From the NCBI GenBank assembly GCA_002452815.1, contig DKFM01000023.1:79338-143337 (forward strand): a stretch of 64,000 bases of DNA, given 5' to 3'. The position numbers and the translations under genes are program-made. The notes beneath the pieces were generated by a model, which was not told where the DNA came from, made no database searches, and was given only the letters and a program-made list of their open reading frames with translations. The first letter of the stretch is position 1; each line of letters starts with the position of its first letter. Shown here one piece after another: positions 19,275 through 33,454 of the stretch. Source of the DNA: Rhodobacteraceae bacterium UBA6796. GTDB lineage: Bacteria > Pseudomonadota > Alphaproteobacteria > Rhodobacterales > Rhodobacteraceae.

Positions 19275-19290
19275 CATAATCGGTATTATG
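19275..19290. repeat. Perfect inverted repeat CATAAT-CGGT-ATTATG
   Basis: Six-base arms separated by four bases stand in the AT-rich 152 bp between two convergent genes (stop at 19206 and stop at 19359). Nothing else is visible in that gap. The arms contain no GC-rich stem and no T-run, so it is not a standard terminator. It may be a regulator site or chance. Confidence 0.5.
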
Positions 19291-19358
19291 TAAATTTAGT
19301 TACACCACAGAGCGTCATTTCAGGCCTTGTGTCCTGCACGAACCTTATGAAAGCCAGA

Positions 19359-20603
19359 TTAACCGGCCGTTTCCGCCGCCAACCCCACCAGAGTCAGGCA
19401 CAGCTCGGTCGCCTGTGCCATATCCTGCACAGAGACCCATTCCTGCGGGCCGTGGATGTTCTGCATGCCGGTGAACAGATTGGGCGTCGGCACGCCGAAC
19501 TCGGTCAGGCGCGAGCCATCGGTGCCGCCACGGATCGGCACCGAGCTGGGCTCGATCCCGAGTTTGCGGCATGCCGCCCGCGCCAGATCGACCGGCGTCA
19601 TGTCTTTCTCCAGCCAATAGCGCATGTTGCGATATTGCGGGGTGATCTCGCAGCTGATCTGCGCGCGCGGTTCGGTCGCCTGAATGGCGGCGCAGACCTG
19701 CCGCAGCAGCGCGCCCTTGTCGGCCAGACCGTCACGTTCGAAATCGCGCAGGATGAAGGAGATCTTCATTTCCGACGAACCGCCGGTCATGTCCATTGCG
19801 TGGATGAACCCCTCGCGGCCGTCGGTTACCTCGGGCGTCATCGTGGCCTGCGGCAAGGTTGCGATCAGCTTGGCCGCCAGATGGATCGCGTTCACCATCT
19901 TGCCCTTGGCCTGACCCGGATGGACCGAAACGCCGGTGATCGTGACTTCGGCGCCATCGGCCGAAAAGCTTTCGTATTCGATTTCACCCACGGCGCCGCC
20001 GTCGAACGTATAGGCGAAATCGGCGCCCAGATCGTGCGGCAACTCGGCGCCCACGCCATGACCGATTTCCTCGTCGGGCGTGAATGCAATGCGGATCGGC
20101 CCATGCAGAATTTCGGGATGCGCCAGCAGATGACGCGCTGCCGTCATGATGATCGCAACGCCCGCCTTGTCATCGGCCCCCAGCAGCGTCGTGCCCGAGG
20201 CGGTGATGATGTCATCGCCCTGTTTCTGCGCCAGATAGGGAAATTCGGCGGGCGACAACACCAGTGCCGGATCATCCGGGAAGCTGATGTCACCGCCATT
20301 ATAGCCGCGGATCACCCGCGGTTTCACACCTGTCGCGTTGAACTGGGGCGCGGTATCGACATGCGCCAGAAAGCCGATCGTCGGGCCCGGCGCCGTTCCG
20401 GGAATCGTTGCCAGAACAACGCCGTAGTCGGTCAACTTCACGTCCTGCGCACCGATTTCAAGCAGTTCGGCCTGCAGCATCCGCAGCAGATCAAGCTGGA
20501 TCGCGGTGCTGGGTGACGTGGACGATCCGGCAGCGCTCTGGCTGTCGACCGCGGCATAGCGGCAAAGCCGGGTTTCAAGCTCGGTATCGAAGGGGCGTTG
20601 CAT
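19359..20603 (-). CDS. pepT: Peptidase T (tripeptide aminopeptidase)
   Basis: This 414-residue M20-family dizinc aminopeptidase removes the N-terminal residue of tripeptides in the cytoplasm. The metal-binding scaffold is complete: GFLAHVDTAPQ with the His ligand and Asp, LLGADDKAGVA with the bridging Asp, TPDEEIGHG with the catalytic Glu pair, and VPIRGGTDGSRL, then HGPQEWV near the end. The family-typical long N-terminal domain insertion is present and the length is normal. The start at 20603 has GGAG seven bases upstream; the open frame upstream (MGQQSGDP) is not conserved. It lies 76 bp downstream of pgm in the same orientation and may share the glycogen operon message. Confidence 0.96.
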   Translation of the reverse strand: MQRPFDTELETRLCRYAAVDSQSAAGSSTSPSTAIQLDLLRMLQAELLEIGAQDVKLTDYGVVLATIPGTAPGPTIGFLAHVDTAPQFNATGVKPRVIRGYNGGDISFPDDPALVLSPAEFPYLAQKQGDDIITASGTTLLGADDKAGVAIIMTAARHLLAHPEILHGPIRIAFTPDEEIGHGVGAELPHDLGADFAYTFDGGAVGEIEYESFSADGAEVTITGVSVHPGQAKGKMVNAIHLAAKLIATLPQATMTPEVTDGREGFIHAMDMTGGSSEMKISFILRDFERDGLADKGALLRQVCAAIQATEPRAQISCEITPQYRNMRYWLEKDMTPVDLARAACRKLGIEPSSVPIRGGTDGSRLTEFGVPTPNLFTGMQNIHGPQEWVSVQDMAQATELCLTLVGLAAETAG

Positions 20604-20679
20604 GGGATCTCCTGATTGTTGGCCCAAGAAGGGCGGTGCGCCGCGGCAAAGTCAAGCCGCCCTGCCCCGTCCGTTGATC

Positions 20680-24326
<3,647 letters not shown>

Positions 24327-25748
24327 TTACAACAGGCTTTCATAAAGCGCCGCATAGCGCGCCGCCGAGGCATCCCAGCCCCAGTCCGTCTTCATGCCGC
24401 GCCGCACCAGCGCTGCCCAGCCCTTGCGATCGGCATAAAGCGAGGTCAGTTTGCGCAACGCCTGACGCAATGCCAGATCGTCGACCGGATGGAACACGAC
24501 GCCCGTCGCGGCACCCGCCGCCTCGGTCGCGGGGGTCGCACCGATGACCGTATCCGCCAGACCGCCCACCGCCGACACCACGGGCACACAGCCATAGCGC
24601 AGACCGTAAAGCTGGGTCAGGCCGCAGGGTTCGAACCGGGACGGCACCAGCACCGCGTCGCCGCCCGCGAACATCCGGTGGCTCAGCCCCTCGTCATAGC
24701 CGATCTTCACACCGACCCGCCCGGGGTAGCGCGCGGCCAGCCCCTGCACCATGCCCTCGGCCCAGGGATCGCCCGACCCGAGGATCGCCAGCCCACCGCC
24801 CGCCGCAATGAAATCCTCAAGGCTGGAGGGAAGAAGGTCGATGCCTTTCTGCGGCGTCAACCGGCTGACCAGCACCGCCAGGGGCCCCGGAACATCCAGA
24901 TGAAACTCGTCCATCAAGGCTTTGCGGTTCTTCGCTTTTCCCGCCATCTTGCCGGCCGAGAACGGAATGATCTCGGGGTCGTGCGCGGGGTTCCAGACCG
25001 CCATGTCGATGCCGTTCAGAATACCATGCACAGCCCCCGCGCGGGCCTGAATGACCCCCTCCAGCCCCAACCCGAATTCTGCGCGCATCAGCTCGTCGGC
25101 ATAGCGCGGGCTGACGGTTGTGATCGCATAGGCCACGGTCAGACCGGCCTTCAGCGTGGAAATATCGCTCCAGTATTCATAGCCGTCACGGTGGAACCAG
25201 TCGGGCGGCAGCCGCAGCGCGGCCATTTTCGTGGCGCCGACCCGGCCCTGAAAGGCCATGTTGTGAATCGTCAGCACAGTCGGGATCTGCACGCCCCAAT
25301 AGCGCAGATAGGCCGGCGCCAGGGCCGCCTGCCAGTCATGGGCGTGCACCACGTCGGGCTGCCAGCCTCCCGCGCCATCGCGCACGATCGCCGCCGCCGC
25401 CCAGCTGAGCGCGGCAAAACGTTCGGCATTGTCCCAGAAATCGCCATCCGGCCCCGAATAGGGCCCGCCCGCGCGGTCATACAGATGCGGCGCATCCAGC
25501 GCCATCACCTCGACCCCGCCACATTTTCCCAGAACCACCCGCGCCGGACCGCCGAACAGATCCGGGTCGGTCCAGACCTGCCTGACCTTGCCCAGCTGCG
25601 CCAGAACGCCCCGGTAGGCCGGGATCAGCACCCGCATCTGCCAGCCCTGCCCGGCCAGCGCCGCAGGCAGCGCGCCCACCACATCGGCCAACCCCCCGGT
25701 CTTGATCAGCGGCACAGCCTCGGACGCGACGGACAACACCTTTTTCAT
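24327..25748 (-). CDS. glgA: Glycogen synthase (ADP-glucose)
   Basis: This 473-residue GT5 enzyme transfers glucose from ADP-glucose to the non-reducing end of glycogen. The N-terminal KTGGLADVVGALP motif contains the ADP-glucose-binding Lys. VHAHDWQAAL and VPSRFEPCGLTQLYGLRYG (the catalytic E near the C-terminal domain) are present, with SRLTPQKGID between. Start codon 25748 (MKKVLSVASE) has AGGGA upstream; a longer open frame from 25784 includes non-conserved residues. It lies 73 bp downstream of glgC with a dispersed repeat in the gap, so some separate regulation or attenuation of glgA-X-pgm is possible. Confidence 0.97.
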   Translation of the reverse strand: MKKVLSVASEAVPLIKTGGLADVVGALPAALAGQGWQMRVLIPAYRGVLAQLGKVRQVWTDPDLFGGPARVVLGKCGGVEVMALDAPHLYDRAGGPYSGPDGDFWDNAERFAALSWAAAAIVRDGAGGWQPDVVHAHDWQAALAPAYLRYWGVQIPTVLTIHNMAFQGRVGATKMAALRLPPDWFHRDGYEYWSDISTLKAGLTVAYAITTVSPRYADELMRAEFGLGLEGVIQARAGAVHGILNGIDMAVWNPAHDPEIIPFSAGKMAGKAKNRKALMDEFHLDVPGPLAVLVSRLTPQKGIDLLPSSLEDFIAAGGGLAILGSGDPWAEGMVQGLAARYPGRVGVKIGYDEGLSHRMFAGGDAVLVPSRFEPCGLTQLYGLRYGCVPVVSAVGGLADTVIGATPATEAAGAATGVVFHPVDDLALRQALRKLTSLYADRKGWAALVRRGMKTDWGWDASAARYAALYESLL

Positions 25749-25775
25749 GGTATCCCTTTCTTTTGGCCTTTCACT

Positions 25776-25820
25776 TTGGCGCAAATATCCTCGGGGGTGC
25801 GGGGGCAGACAGCCCCCGCC
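25776..25820. repeat. Dispersed intergenic hairpin repeat, copy A
   Basis: This copy lies between glgA and glgC. It has the same layout as copy B at 46394-46436: CAAATATCC, then CGGGGGT, then a GC-rich hairpin. Here the hairpin is GCGGGGGC-AGACA-GCCCCCGC (about 25799-25819), an eight-base perfect stem. Such sequences recur between genes in Rhodobacter-type genomes. It could act as a weak transcript-processing or termination element within the glg operon. Confidence 0.7.
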
Positions 25821-25821
25821 C

Positions 25822-27093
25822 TCAGCCCAAAATCGCCGCGCGCCGGTCCAGCATCGGCTGGGTGATCAGGACCACCCCGCCTTCGGTCCGGCGGAACCAT
25901 TTCGCGTCTTCTTCGGGGTCTTCGCCCACGATCAGCCCGGCCGGGATCTGCACGCCGCGGTCGATCACGCAGTTGCTCAGCTCCGCCTTGCGTCCGATAT
26001 CGACATAGGGCAGCGCCACCACATGTTCGAGGCTGGAAAAACTATGCGCCCGGCAGCCGGTGAACAGCAGCGAGTTGCGCACTTCCGACCCGGACACGAT
26101 GCAATCCCCCGAGACCAGCGAACTGACCGCCGAGCCACGGCGCCCGTCCTCGTCATGGATGAATTTCGCGGGCGGCACCAGTTCGGCATAGGTCCAGATC
26201 GGCCATTCGTTGTCATACAGATCCAGCTTCGGCGTGAATTCGGTCAGGTCGATATTGGCCTGCCAGAACGCGTCGATCGTGCCGACATCGCGCCAGTAGG
26301 GCTCGGTCTCCAGCCCCGTCTTGACACAGCTTTCGCTGAATTTATGCGCCATTGCCTTGCCGTTCTTCACGATCTGCGGGATCAGATCGGTGCCGAAATC
26401 ATGGCTCGAATTCGGGTCTTCGGCGTCGCGGATCAGCAGATCGCGCAGGAATTGCCAATCGAAGACATAGATCCCCATCGACGCCAGGCTGTGCGTGGGG
26501 TCGCCCGGCATGCCCGGCGGGTCGGCGGGTTTTTCCAGAAACTCGGTGACGCGCCCGGTCTTGTCCACCGCCATCACGCCAAAGGCGGTGGCCTCCATCC
26601 GCGGGACGGTCAGGCAGCCGATGGTGACATCCGCGCCGCTTTCCACATGCTGGCGCAGCATGATTTCGTAATCCATCTTGTAGACATGGTCGCCAGCCAG
26701 GATCACGACGTATTTGACCTTGTAATCCTCGATGATGTCGATGTTTTGCGTCACCGCATCGGCGGTGCCCAGATACCACTGGCTTTCGGACACGCGCTGA
26801 CTGGCGGGCAGGATGTCGAGGTATTCGTTGCGCTCGGCCCGGAAGAACCCCCAGCCGCGCTGCATGTGACGGATCAGGCTGTGGGCCTTGTATTGCGTGG
26901 CGATCGCCATCTTGCGGATACCGGAGTTCAGCGCATTGGACAGCGCAAAGTCGATGATCCGGGTCTTGCCGCCGAAATAGACGGCAGGTTTTGCACGCCG
27001 GTCAGTCAACTCCTTCAGGCGCGAACCGCGCCCTCCGGCCAGAACAAAGGCCATCGCCTGGGACGAGAGGCGTTGATTGGGCTGTGTGTTCAT
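25822..27093 (-). CDS. glgC: Glucose-1-phosphate adenylyltransferase
   Basis: This 423-residue ADP-glucose pyrophosphorylase makes the glucosyl donor for GlgA, the regulated step of bacterial glycogen synthesis. The nucleotidyltransferase motif is [23 protein letters not shown], followed by [33 protein letters not shown] and [13 protein letters not shown]-terminal left-handed beta-helix begins near [15 protein letters not shown] and continues to the end. The start at 27093 (MNTQPNQRL) has GAGGAGG upstream and overlaps the glgB stop codon. Known Rhodobacter enzymes of this family are activated by fructose 6-phosphate and fructose bisphosphate; that is family knowledge. Confidence 0.97.
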   Translation of the reverse strand: MNTQPNQRLSSQAMAFVLAGGRGSRLKELTDRRAKPAVYFGGKTRIIDFALSNALNSGIRKMAIATQYKAHSLIRHMQRGWGFFRAERNEYLDILPASQRVSESQWYLGTADAVTQNIDIIEDYKVKYVVILAGDHVYKMDYEIMLRQHVESGADVTIGCLTVPRMEATAFGVMAVDKTGRVTEFLEKPADPPGMPGDPTHSLASMGIYVFDWQFLRDLLIRDAEDPNSSHDFGTDLIPQIVKNGKAMAHKFSESCVKTGLETEPYWRDVGTIDAFWQANIDLTEFTPKLDLYDNEWPIWTYAELVPPAKFIHDEDGRRGSAVSSLVSGDCIVSGSEVRNSLLFTGCRAHSFSSLEHVVALPYVDIGRKAELSNCVIDRGVQIPAGLIVGEDPEEDAKWFRRTEGGVVLITQPMLDRRAAILG

Positions 27094-29258
27094 TTTCCCC
27101 TCCTCGCACCGCTTTTCGGCGCGAACATCACAACCGCCAGCGGCGGCAGATAGATTTCGGCACTTTGCGCGCGTCGCGACCAGGGCAGATCCTCGGCTTC
27201 GATCAAGCCGAGATTCCCGCGGTTCGCCCCCCCGTAGAACGCGCTGTCGGTATTGAGCAATTCCACCCATTCGCCCCCCTCGGGCAGACCGATGCGCATC
27301 ATGCGCTCGACCGGCGTCAGGTTGGCGGCAATCACCACCGGCGCCGCCCCGGGGGCACGGCGCTCGAACACATAAACGGAATGTTCCGCATCATCGGCCT
27401 CGATCCAGGCGAAGCCTTCGGGCTCGCAATCGCTCCAGTGCAGCGCGGGCTGAGTGCGATAAACCCGGTTCAGATCGCGCACCAGACGCTGCACCCCCAG
27501 ATGGCGCGGATCATCAAGCAAATGCCAGTCCAGCGCGTCCTGATGCGCCCATTCGCGCGCCTGGGCGAATTCCTGCCCCATGAACAGCAGCTTCTTGCCC
27601 GGATGCGCCCATTGGAAAGCATAGAAGGCCCGCAGGTTGGCGAATTTCTCGGCCTCGTGCCCGGGCATCTTGTTCAACATCGACCCCTTGCCATGCACCA
27701 CCTCGTCATGGCTGATCGGCAAGATGAAGTTTTCACTGTAAGCATATGAACTTGCAAAGGTAAGTTCATTGTGGTGGTGCTTTCTGTAGATCGGATCACG
27801 GGCGAAATAGCGCAGGGAGTCGTTCATCCAGCCCATGTTCCACTTGTACCCGAACCCCAGCCCCCCTTCGTGCACCGGCTTGCTGACACCCGGGAAGGCG
27901 GTGCTTTCCTCGGCGACCGTGATGATCCCCGGCGCGCCGCCATAGGCCTGCGCGTTCATCGCCTTCAGGAATTCGATCGCTTCGAGGTTCTCGCGCCCGC
28001 CGTATCGGTTGGGCACCCACTCGCCCTCGGGACGCGAATAATCACGGTAGAGCATCGACGCCACGGCATCGACCCGCAGCCCGTCGAGGTGATATTCCTC
28101 AAGCCAGAACAAGGCGTTGGCCAGAAGATAGTTGGAAACCTCACGCCGCCCGTAATTGTAGATCAGCGTGTTCCAGTCGCGATGGAACCCCTCTTTCGGG
28201 TCGGCATGTTCGTAAAGCGCGGTGCCGTCGAACCGGCGCAGTCCGTGTTCATCGGTCGGAAAATGCCCCGGCACCCAGTCCAGGATTACGCCGACCCCAC
28301 GCCGATGCGCCGCATCGACCAGCGCCGCAAATTCCTCGGGGCGGCCATGGCGGATCGTCGGCGCATAAAGCCCGATCGGCTGATAGCCCCAGCTGCCCTC
28401 GAACGGATGTTCGGTGATCGGTAGCAACTCGATATGAGTGAATCCCATATCCACAACATAATCAATCAGTTGCGAGGCGAGTTCAAAGTAGCTCAGCGGC
28501 CGCCCGCCTTCGTTCCAGACGCGCCGCCAGCTGCCCAGATGCACCTCGTAGACAGAGACCGGCGCGTGAATGTTCTGCACCGCCTCGCGCCGCCCCATCC
28601 AGGCGTCATCGCCCCAGGGGTGCAGCCCCAGCTCGCGCACCACCGAAGAGGTCTGCGGCGGGTGTTCGGCACCAAAACCCAGCGGATCGGCCTTGGTCGG
28701 CAGCAAGACATCGCCCGCCCCCAGAATTTCGAACTTGTAGGCCTCGCCCGCCTGCAGCGCGGGCACGAAGATCTCCCATACGCCCGTTGCCCCGCGACGA
28801 CGCATCTGATGGCGCCGGCCATCCCAGTTGTTGAACCCGCCAACCACCGACACCCGCCGCGCCGAGGGGGCCCAGACCGCGAAATGAACCCCGCGATGGC
28901 CTTCGTGGGTAATCACATGCGCGCCCAGAACCTGCCACAAGCGACGGTGCGTGCCCTCGCCGATCAGATATTCGTCGATCTCGCCCAGCACCGGACCGAA
29001 GCCGTAGGGATCTTCGAAATCCCAGGTGGCATGCGCGTTCTGCGCCCGCAGGCGATACGGACCACCCGGCCATTTTCCACTGAAAACACCATGGGTTACA
29101 GGGGAAAGCTCAACTTCCTCTTCCCCCATGGCCCAAAGCCGCTCGGCATCGGGCACCAGTGCAGTGACCCACCCCTGGTGGTAGCCCAGAACCGAGAACG
29201 GGTCATGGTGCCGGCCTGCGGCCAGCTGCTCTGCCTCGGTATGGTCAATCCGTCCCAT
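27090..29258 (-). CDS. glgB: 1,4-alpha-glucan branching enzyme
   Basis: This 722-residue GH13 enzyme introduces alpha-1,6 branches. Two N-terminal beta-sandwich (CBM48-like) domains ([12 protein letters not shown], then [24 protein letters not shown]) precede the barrel. The catalytic set is present: [35 protein letters not shown] with the nucleophile Asp, [14 protein letters not shown] with the Glu, and [14 protein letters not shown] with the third Asp. The C-terminal domain ends VVMFAPKSG. The start at 29258 is preceded by GAGGGA; the preceding TTG at 29270 is open but weak. The stop overlaps glgC by four bases. Confidence 0.97.
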   Translation of the reverse strand: MGRIDHTEAEQLAAGRHHDPFSVLGYHQGWVTALVPDAERLWAMGEEEVELSPVTHGVFSGKWPGGPYRLRAQNAHATWDFEDPYGFGPVLGEIDEYLIGEGTHRRLWQVLGAHVITHEGHRGVHFAVWAPSARRVSVVGGFNNWDGRRHQMRRRGATGVWEIFVPALQAGEAYKFEILGAGDVLLPTKADPLGFGAEHPPQTSSVVRELGLHPWGDDAWMGRREAVQNIHAPVSVYEVHLGSWRRVWNEGGRPLSYFELASQLIDYVVDMGFTHIELLPITEHPFEGSWGYQPIGLYAPTIRHGRPEEFAALVDAAHRRGVGVILDWVPGHFPTDEHGLRRFDGTALYEHADPKEGFHRDWNTLIYNYGRREVSNYLLANALFWLEEYHLDGLRVDAVASMLYRDYSRPEGEWVPNRYGGRENLEAIEFLKAMNAQAYGGAPGIITVAEESTAFPGVSKPVHEGGLGFGYKWNMGWMNDSLRYFARDPIYRKHHHNELTFASSYAYSENFILPISHDEVVHGKGSMLNKMPGHEAEKFANLRAFYAFQWAHPGKKLLFMGQEFAQAREWAHQDALDWHLLDDPRHLGVQRLVRDLNRVYRTQPALHWSDCEPEGFAWIEADDAEHSVYVFERRAPGAAPVVIAANLTPVERMMRIGLPEGGEWVELLNTDSAFYGGANRGNLGLIEAEDLPWSRRAQSAEIYLPPLAVVMFAPKSGARRGK

Positions 29259-29266
29259 CACGTCCC

Positions 29267-31663
29267 TCAAAGGGCCGATTCCGTCTCCCAGATCTCGGCC
29301 ATGTAACCACGAATGGCCCGGTCAGACGAGAAAAAGCCCATTCGTGCGGTATTCAATGCGGCCATGCGCCACCAGCGATCCTGGTCGGCAAAGGCCCGGT
29401 CCACCTGCGCCTGCGCGCTACGGTACGCCTCGAAATCAGAGGCTACAAGAAAGTAATCCGAATGCCACATATTATGGACAAGCCCATGATAACGTTCGGG
29501 TTCTTCGGGGCTGAAGCGGCCTTCGGCGATCATTTGCAACACATCCTGCAATGGCTGGCTTGCAAGGATTGCATGGCGCGCGTGTTCGGGGTCTTTGCGG
29601 CGTTCCATCACCTCTGACGCCGTCAGGCCGAACAGGAAGAAATTCTCGGCGCCGACCTCTTGCCGGATCTCGACATTGGCGCCGTCGAGCGTGCCGATCG
29701 TCAGCGCGCCGTTCAGCGCAAATTTCATGTTGCCCGTGCCCGAGGCTTCCTTGCCCGCGGTCGAAATCTGTTCGGACAGATCGGCCGCCGGGATCAGCCG
29801 CTCGGCCATCGAGACGTTGTAATTCGCGGGATAGACGATCTTCAGCCGATCCCCGGTCAACGGATCCGCATTAACAACACTCGCCACGTCATTGATAAGA
29901 CGGATGATTTCCTTGGCCGTATGATAGCCCGGCGCGGCCTTGCCGCCAAAGATCTTGACCCGCGGCTGATAGTCGGCCTGCGGGTTGTTCCGCATCTCGT
30001 GCCATTCCGCGATGGTCTGCAGGATGTTCAGCAGCTGGCGTTTGTATTCGTGGATGCGCTTGACCTGCACATCGAAGATCGCCGCCGGATCGACCTTGAC
30101 CCCCTGCGTTTCCAGAAACCAGTTGGCCAGCGCGTCCTTGTTCTGCCGCTTGGCAGCGGCGAAATCCGTGCGAAAGCCCGGGTCGTCGACATGCGGTTCC
30201 AGATCGCGCAGCCGGTCCAGATCGGCCTCCCATCCGGTGCCGATGGTTTCCGTGATCAGCCTGGAAAGCGCCGGGTTCGCCATCCGCAGCCAACGCCGCG
30301 GGGTCACACCGTTGGTCTGGTTGATGATCCGCCCGGGATGCAGCTTGTCGAGTTCGGGGAACAGGTTTTGCTTGATTAACTCGCTGTGCAACGCGGACAC
30401 GCCGTTGACCTTGTGCGCGGTGACGAAGGCCAGCTCGCCCATCCGCACCTCGTGGTGCTTGACGACGCCGACGTAATGCGGCCGCGCGGGGTTGTTCTTC
30501 AGGTGCCAGGCGTCGATCTGCTCGATGATCTGCATGTGCCGCGGCAAGACCGAGCCCATCAGATAGGTCGCCCAACGTTCCAGCGCCTCGGGCAGCAGGG
30601 TGTGGTTGGTGTAGCCCAGACATTTTACGGTGATCTCGATGGCATCATCGAAGCTCATGCCGTTCAGATCGACCAGAATCCGCACCAGCTCGGGCCCGGC
30701 GATCGCGGGGTGTGTGTCGTTCATCTGGATCGCGACATGATCGGGCAGATCCTTGAGCGCATAGCCGCCCGAAACATGCCGGCGAATGATGTCGTGCAAG
30801 GCGGCGGCGGTCAGGAAATATTCCTGTTTCAGCCGCAGCTCCTTGCCCTGATAGGTGGTGTCATCGGGGTACAGCACGCGCGAAAGCGTGCGCGCCAGCG
30901 CCTCGGGTTCGGCCGCGGCGGCGTAATCGCCGTGGTTGAAGCGCGCCAGATCGAACAGCGTCGTGGGCGTGGCCGACCACAGCCGCAGCGTATTGGCCCA
31001 TTTCCCCTTCCAGCCGATCACCGGCATGTCGAAGGCCTCGGCCATGACGGTTTCGCCCGGCACCCAGACCGATTTGCCGTCGCGTTTCTCGACCGTACCC
31101 TTGAACCCGATCTCATAGGCCGCCTCGGGGCGCTCGAACTCCCAAGGGTGGCGTTGCTTCAGCCAGTCTTCGGGGGTTTCGACCTGCCGTCCGCCTTCGA
31201 ACCGCTGCCGGAACAGCCCGTGCTCGTAGCGGATGCCATAGCCGTAACCGGCACAGCCCAGCGACGCCATGCTTTCCATGTAGCACGCCGCCAGACGCCC
31301 CAGCCCGCCATTGCCAAGCGCCGCGTCGGGTTCATCCTCGACCACGGCACGGAAATCGACGCCAAGGCTTGTCATCGCATCACGGCAAGTGGCGCGCAGC
31401 CCCAGATTGATCGCCGCATCTTCCAGCACCCGCCCGATCAGGAATTCCATCGACAGGTAATAGACCCGCTTGCGCCCCTGATCCCAGGTCTGCCGCGTCG
31501 CCGCAAACCACGGCTCCACGATCCGGTCCCGCAGCGCGAAGCTCAGCGCCATACGCCAGTCGTAGACCGAGGCATGATCGGCGTCTTTCCCCATCGTATA
31601 GGTCAGATGGCGCAGAATATCATCCCGCAGAGCTTCGACGGTGGGGGCAGTGATATCTTTCAA
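29267..31663 (-). CDS. glgP: Glycogen phosphorylase
   Basis: The 798-residue PLP enzyme releases glucose 1-phosphate from glycogen. Conserved segments include [66 protein letters not shown] and the PLP-lysine motif [15 protein letters not shown]. The start is uncertain. No ATG, GTG or other canonical start with a good ribosome site exists before residue 43 of the longest frame, so a TTG at 31663, with GAAGGG upstream, is preferred; it begins [15 protein letters not shown] and gives the usual family length. It is the first gene of the minus-strand glg operon and is divergent from the alpha-glucosidase gene with 134 bp between. Confidence 0.95.
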   Translation of the reverse strand: MKDITAPTVEALRDDILRHLTYTMGKDADHASVYDWRMALSFALRDRIVEPWFAATRQTWDQGRKRVYYLSMEFLIGRVLEDAAINLGLRATCRDAMTSLGVDFRAVVEDEPDAALGNGGLGRLAACYMESMASLGCAGYGYGIRYEHGLFRQRFEGGRQVETPEDWLKQRHPWEFERPEAAYEIGFKGTVEKRDGKSVWVPGETVMAEAFDMPVIGWKGKWANTLRLWSATPTTLFDLARFNHGDYAAAAEPEALARTLSRVLYPDDTTYQGKELRLKQEYFLTAAALHDIIRRHVSGGYALKDLPDHVAIQMNDTHPAIAGPELVRILVDLNGMSFDDAIEITVKCLGYTNHTLLPEALERWATYLMGSVLPRHMQIIEQIDAWHLKNNPARPHYVGVVKHHEVRMGELAFVTAHKVNGVSALHSELIKQNLFPELDKLHPGRIINQTNGVTPRRWLRMANPALSRLITETIGTGWEADLDRLRDLEPHVDDPGFRTDFAAAKRQNKDALANWFLETQGVKVDPAAIFDVQVKRIHEYKRQLLNILQTIAEWHEMRNNPQADYQPRVKIFGGKAAPGYHTAKEIIRLINDVASVVNADPLTGDRLKIVYPANYNVSMAERLIPAADLSEQISTAGKEASGTGNMKFALNGALTIGTLDGANVEIRQEVGAENFFLFGLTASEVMERRKDPEHARHAILASQPLQDVLQMIAEGRFSPEEPERYHGLVHNMWHSDYFLVASDFEAYRSAQAQVDRAFADQDRWWRMAALNTARMGFFSSDRAIRGYMAEIWETESAL

Positions 31664-31738
31664 GCTCGAACCCTTCGGCGCTGTTTCACCCTTGATGGGC
31701 CTCCACGCCCGCCCCGTCAAGCGTCAGCGGGCATTGAT

Positions 31739-31766
31739 TTGCTGCGCGGGCAAACAGGTCTATGCT
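31739..31766 (+). promoter_or_regulatory. Possible promoter for the alpha-glucosidase gene
   Basis: A -35-like TTGCTG (31739-31744), a 16 bp spacer and a -10-like TATGCT (31761-31766) stand 31 bp before the ATG of the alpha-glucosidase gene, inside the divergent gap with glgP. Both boxes are moderate matches to sigma70 consensus, so this is a weak prediction. Confidence 0.4.
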
Positions 31767-31797
31767 TTGCCCGAATCTCAGGCAGCGAGGGGGCATC

Positions 31798-33387
31798 ATG
31801 GCGCAGGACTGGTGGCGGGGCGCGGTGATCTATCAGATCTATCCGCGCAGCTTTCAAGACGACGGCGGCAGCGGCGTGGGCGATCTGCGCGGCATCACCC
31901 GCCGGCTGCCGCATGTCGCCAGCCTTGGCGTGGATGCGATCTGGCTGAGCCCGATCTTTCCCTCGCCGATGGCCGACATGGGTTATGACGTGTCCGACTA
32001 TTGCGGGGTCGAACCGCTGTTCGGCACGCTGGCCGATTTCGACGCGCTGGTGGCGCGGGCGCATGATCTGGGGTTGAAGGTCATCATCGACCAAGTGCTG
32101 AGCCATTCCTCGGACAAACACCCCTGGTTTGCCAATTCGCGCACGCGCGGCGACAAATCCGACTGGTATGTCTGGGCCGATGCCCGCCCCGATGGCAGCC
32201 CGCCCAACAACTGGCTGTCGGTGTTCGGAGGCCCCTCCTGGGAATGGGACGCGGGGCGCAAGCAATACTATCTGCACAATTTTCTGCCCGCGCAGCCCGA
32301 TCTGAACCTGCGCAACCCGGCGGTGCAGGACGCCATGCTGCAGGTGCTGGAATTCTGGCTCGACCGGGGCGTCGACGGGTTCCGTCTGGATACCGTGAAC
32401 TATTACATCCACGACGGACAGTTGCGTGACAACCCGCCCGCCACGCCCTTCGGGCCGGTCTGGCCGCCGGTCAACACCTATGACATGCAGCGCCACGCCC
32501 ATGACAAGAGCCAGCCCGAGAACCTTGCCTTCCTGGCCCGGCTGCGCGCGCTTCTGGATCGCTACGACGAACGCTGCCTTGTCGGCGAGGTGGGCGAGGT
32601 CGCGCCCTATGCGCTGCAGATCATGGCCGCCTATACCCAAGGGCCCGCGCATCTGCACATGGCCTACAGCTTCGACATGCTCGGCCCCGAATTCACGCCC
32701 GCGCATTACCGCACCGCCATCGAGGGCTTTTTCCGGGCCGCGCCGGGGGGCTGGCCCTCGTGGTCATTTTCCAATCACGATGTGAACCGCCATGTCACCC
32801 GCTGGAAGGAATTCGGCACGCCCGAGGCGCTGGCGAAGCAGGCGATCGCGATGCTGGCCTCGTTTCAGGGCACGATCGGGATCTATCAGGGCGAGGAACT
32901 GGGCCAGACCGAGACCGAGCTGGAATATGCCGAACTGACCGACCCGCCCGGGCTGCGCTTCTGGCCCGAGAACAAGGGCCGCGACGGGTGCCGCACGCCG
33001 ATGGTCTGGGACGCGGGGCCGCATGCCGGTTTCTCCACCGCGAAGCCGTGGCTGCCGGTCAAGCCGCCGCAGGCCGCGCGTCATGTGGCCGGGCAAGAGG
33101 CCGACCCGAATTCGGTGCTGCACCATTACCGCAAGATGCTGGCGTTCCGGCGGGAAAGCCCCGTGCTGCGCCTCGGCACGACCGAGTTTCTGCCCGCCCC
33201 CGCCCCTGTTCTGGCCTTCCGCCGCAGCACGGGCGCGGCCAGCCTGCGCTGCTATTTCAACCTTGGGCCTGATCCGGTCACCCTGACCGCCCCCGCGGGC
33301 ACGCCGGTCGGTCCGATCCTGGCGGCCAGGGTCCACGACGGGACATTGGAACTGGGGCCGAACGCGGCGATCTGGTTCGAGGACTGA
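31798..33387 (+). CDS. Alpha-glucosidase (GH13)
   Basis: The 529-residue cytoplasmic GH13 enzyme resembles alpha-glucosidases and oligo-1,6-glucosidases. The sequence starts WWRGAVIYQIYPRSF, and the substrate-specific IDQVLSHSSDKHPWF, GVDGFRLDTVNYY (nucleophile Asp), LVGEVGEVAPY (acid Glu) and SFSNHDVNRHVTRW (third Asp) motifs are all present, with a compact C-terminal beta domain. It probably hydrolyses maltose or isomalto-oligosaccharides from glycogen breakdown. The start at 31798 has GAGGGGG upstream, and the longer open frame from 31762 lacks conserved residues. It is divergent from the glycogen operon. Exact substrate preference (alpha-1,4 against alpha-1,6) cannot be read with confidence. 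Confidence 0.92.
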   Translation: MAQDWWRGAVIYQIYPRSFQDDGGSGVGDLRGITRRLPHVASLGVDAIWLSPIFPSPMADMGYDVSDYCGVEPLFGTLADFDALVARAHDLGLKVIIDQVLSHSSDKHPWFANSRTRGDKSDWYVWADARPDGSPPNNWLSVFGGPSWEWDAGRKQYYLHNFLPAQPDLNLRNPAVQDAMLQVLEFWLDRGVDGFRLDTVNYYIHDGQLRDNPPATPFGPVWPPVNTYDMQRHAHDKSQPENLAFLARLRALLDRYDERCLVGEVGEVAPYALQIMAAYTQGPAHLHMAYSFDMLGPEFTPAHYRTAIEGFFRAAPGGWPSWSFSNHDVNRHVTRWKEFGTPEALAKQAIAMLASFQGTIGIYQGEELGQTETELEYAELTDPPGLRFWPENKGRDGCRTPMVWDAGPHAGFSTAKPWLPVKPPQAARHVAGQEADPNSVLHHYRKMLAFRRESPVLRLGTTEFLPAPAPVLAFRRSTGAASLRCYFNLGPDPVTLTAPAGTPVGPILAARVHDGTLELGPNAAIWFED

Positions 33388-33454
33388 ACCGACGCCGGGA
33401 ATATGCGGACAGGAAGCCAGCCATGCCGTGCAGGCGGCCCCCCTGCCCCGGATT

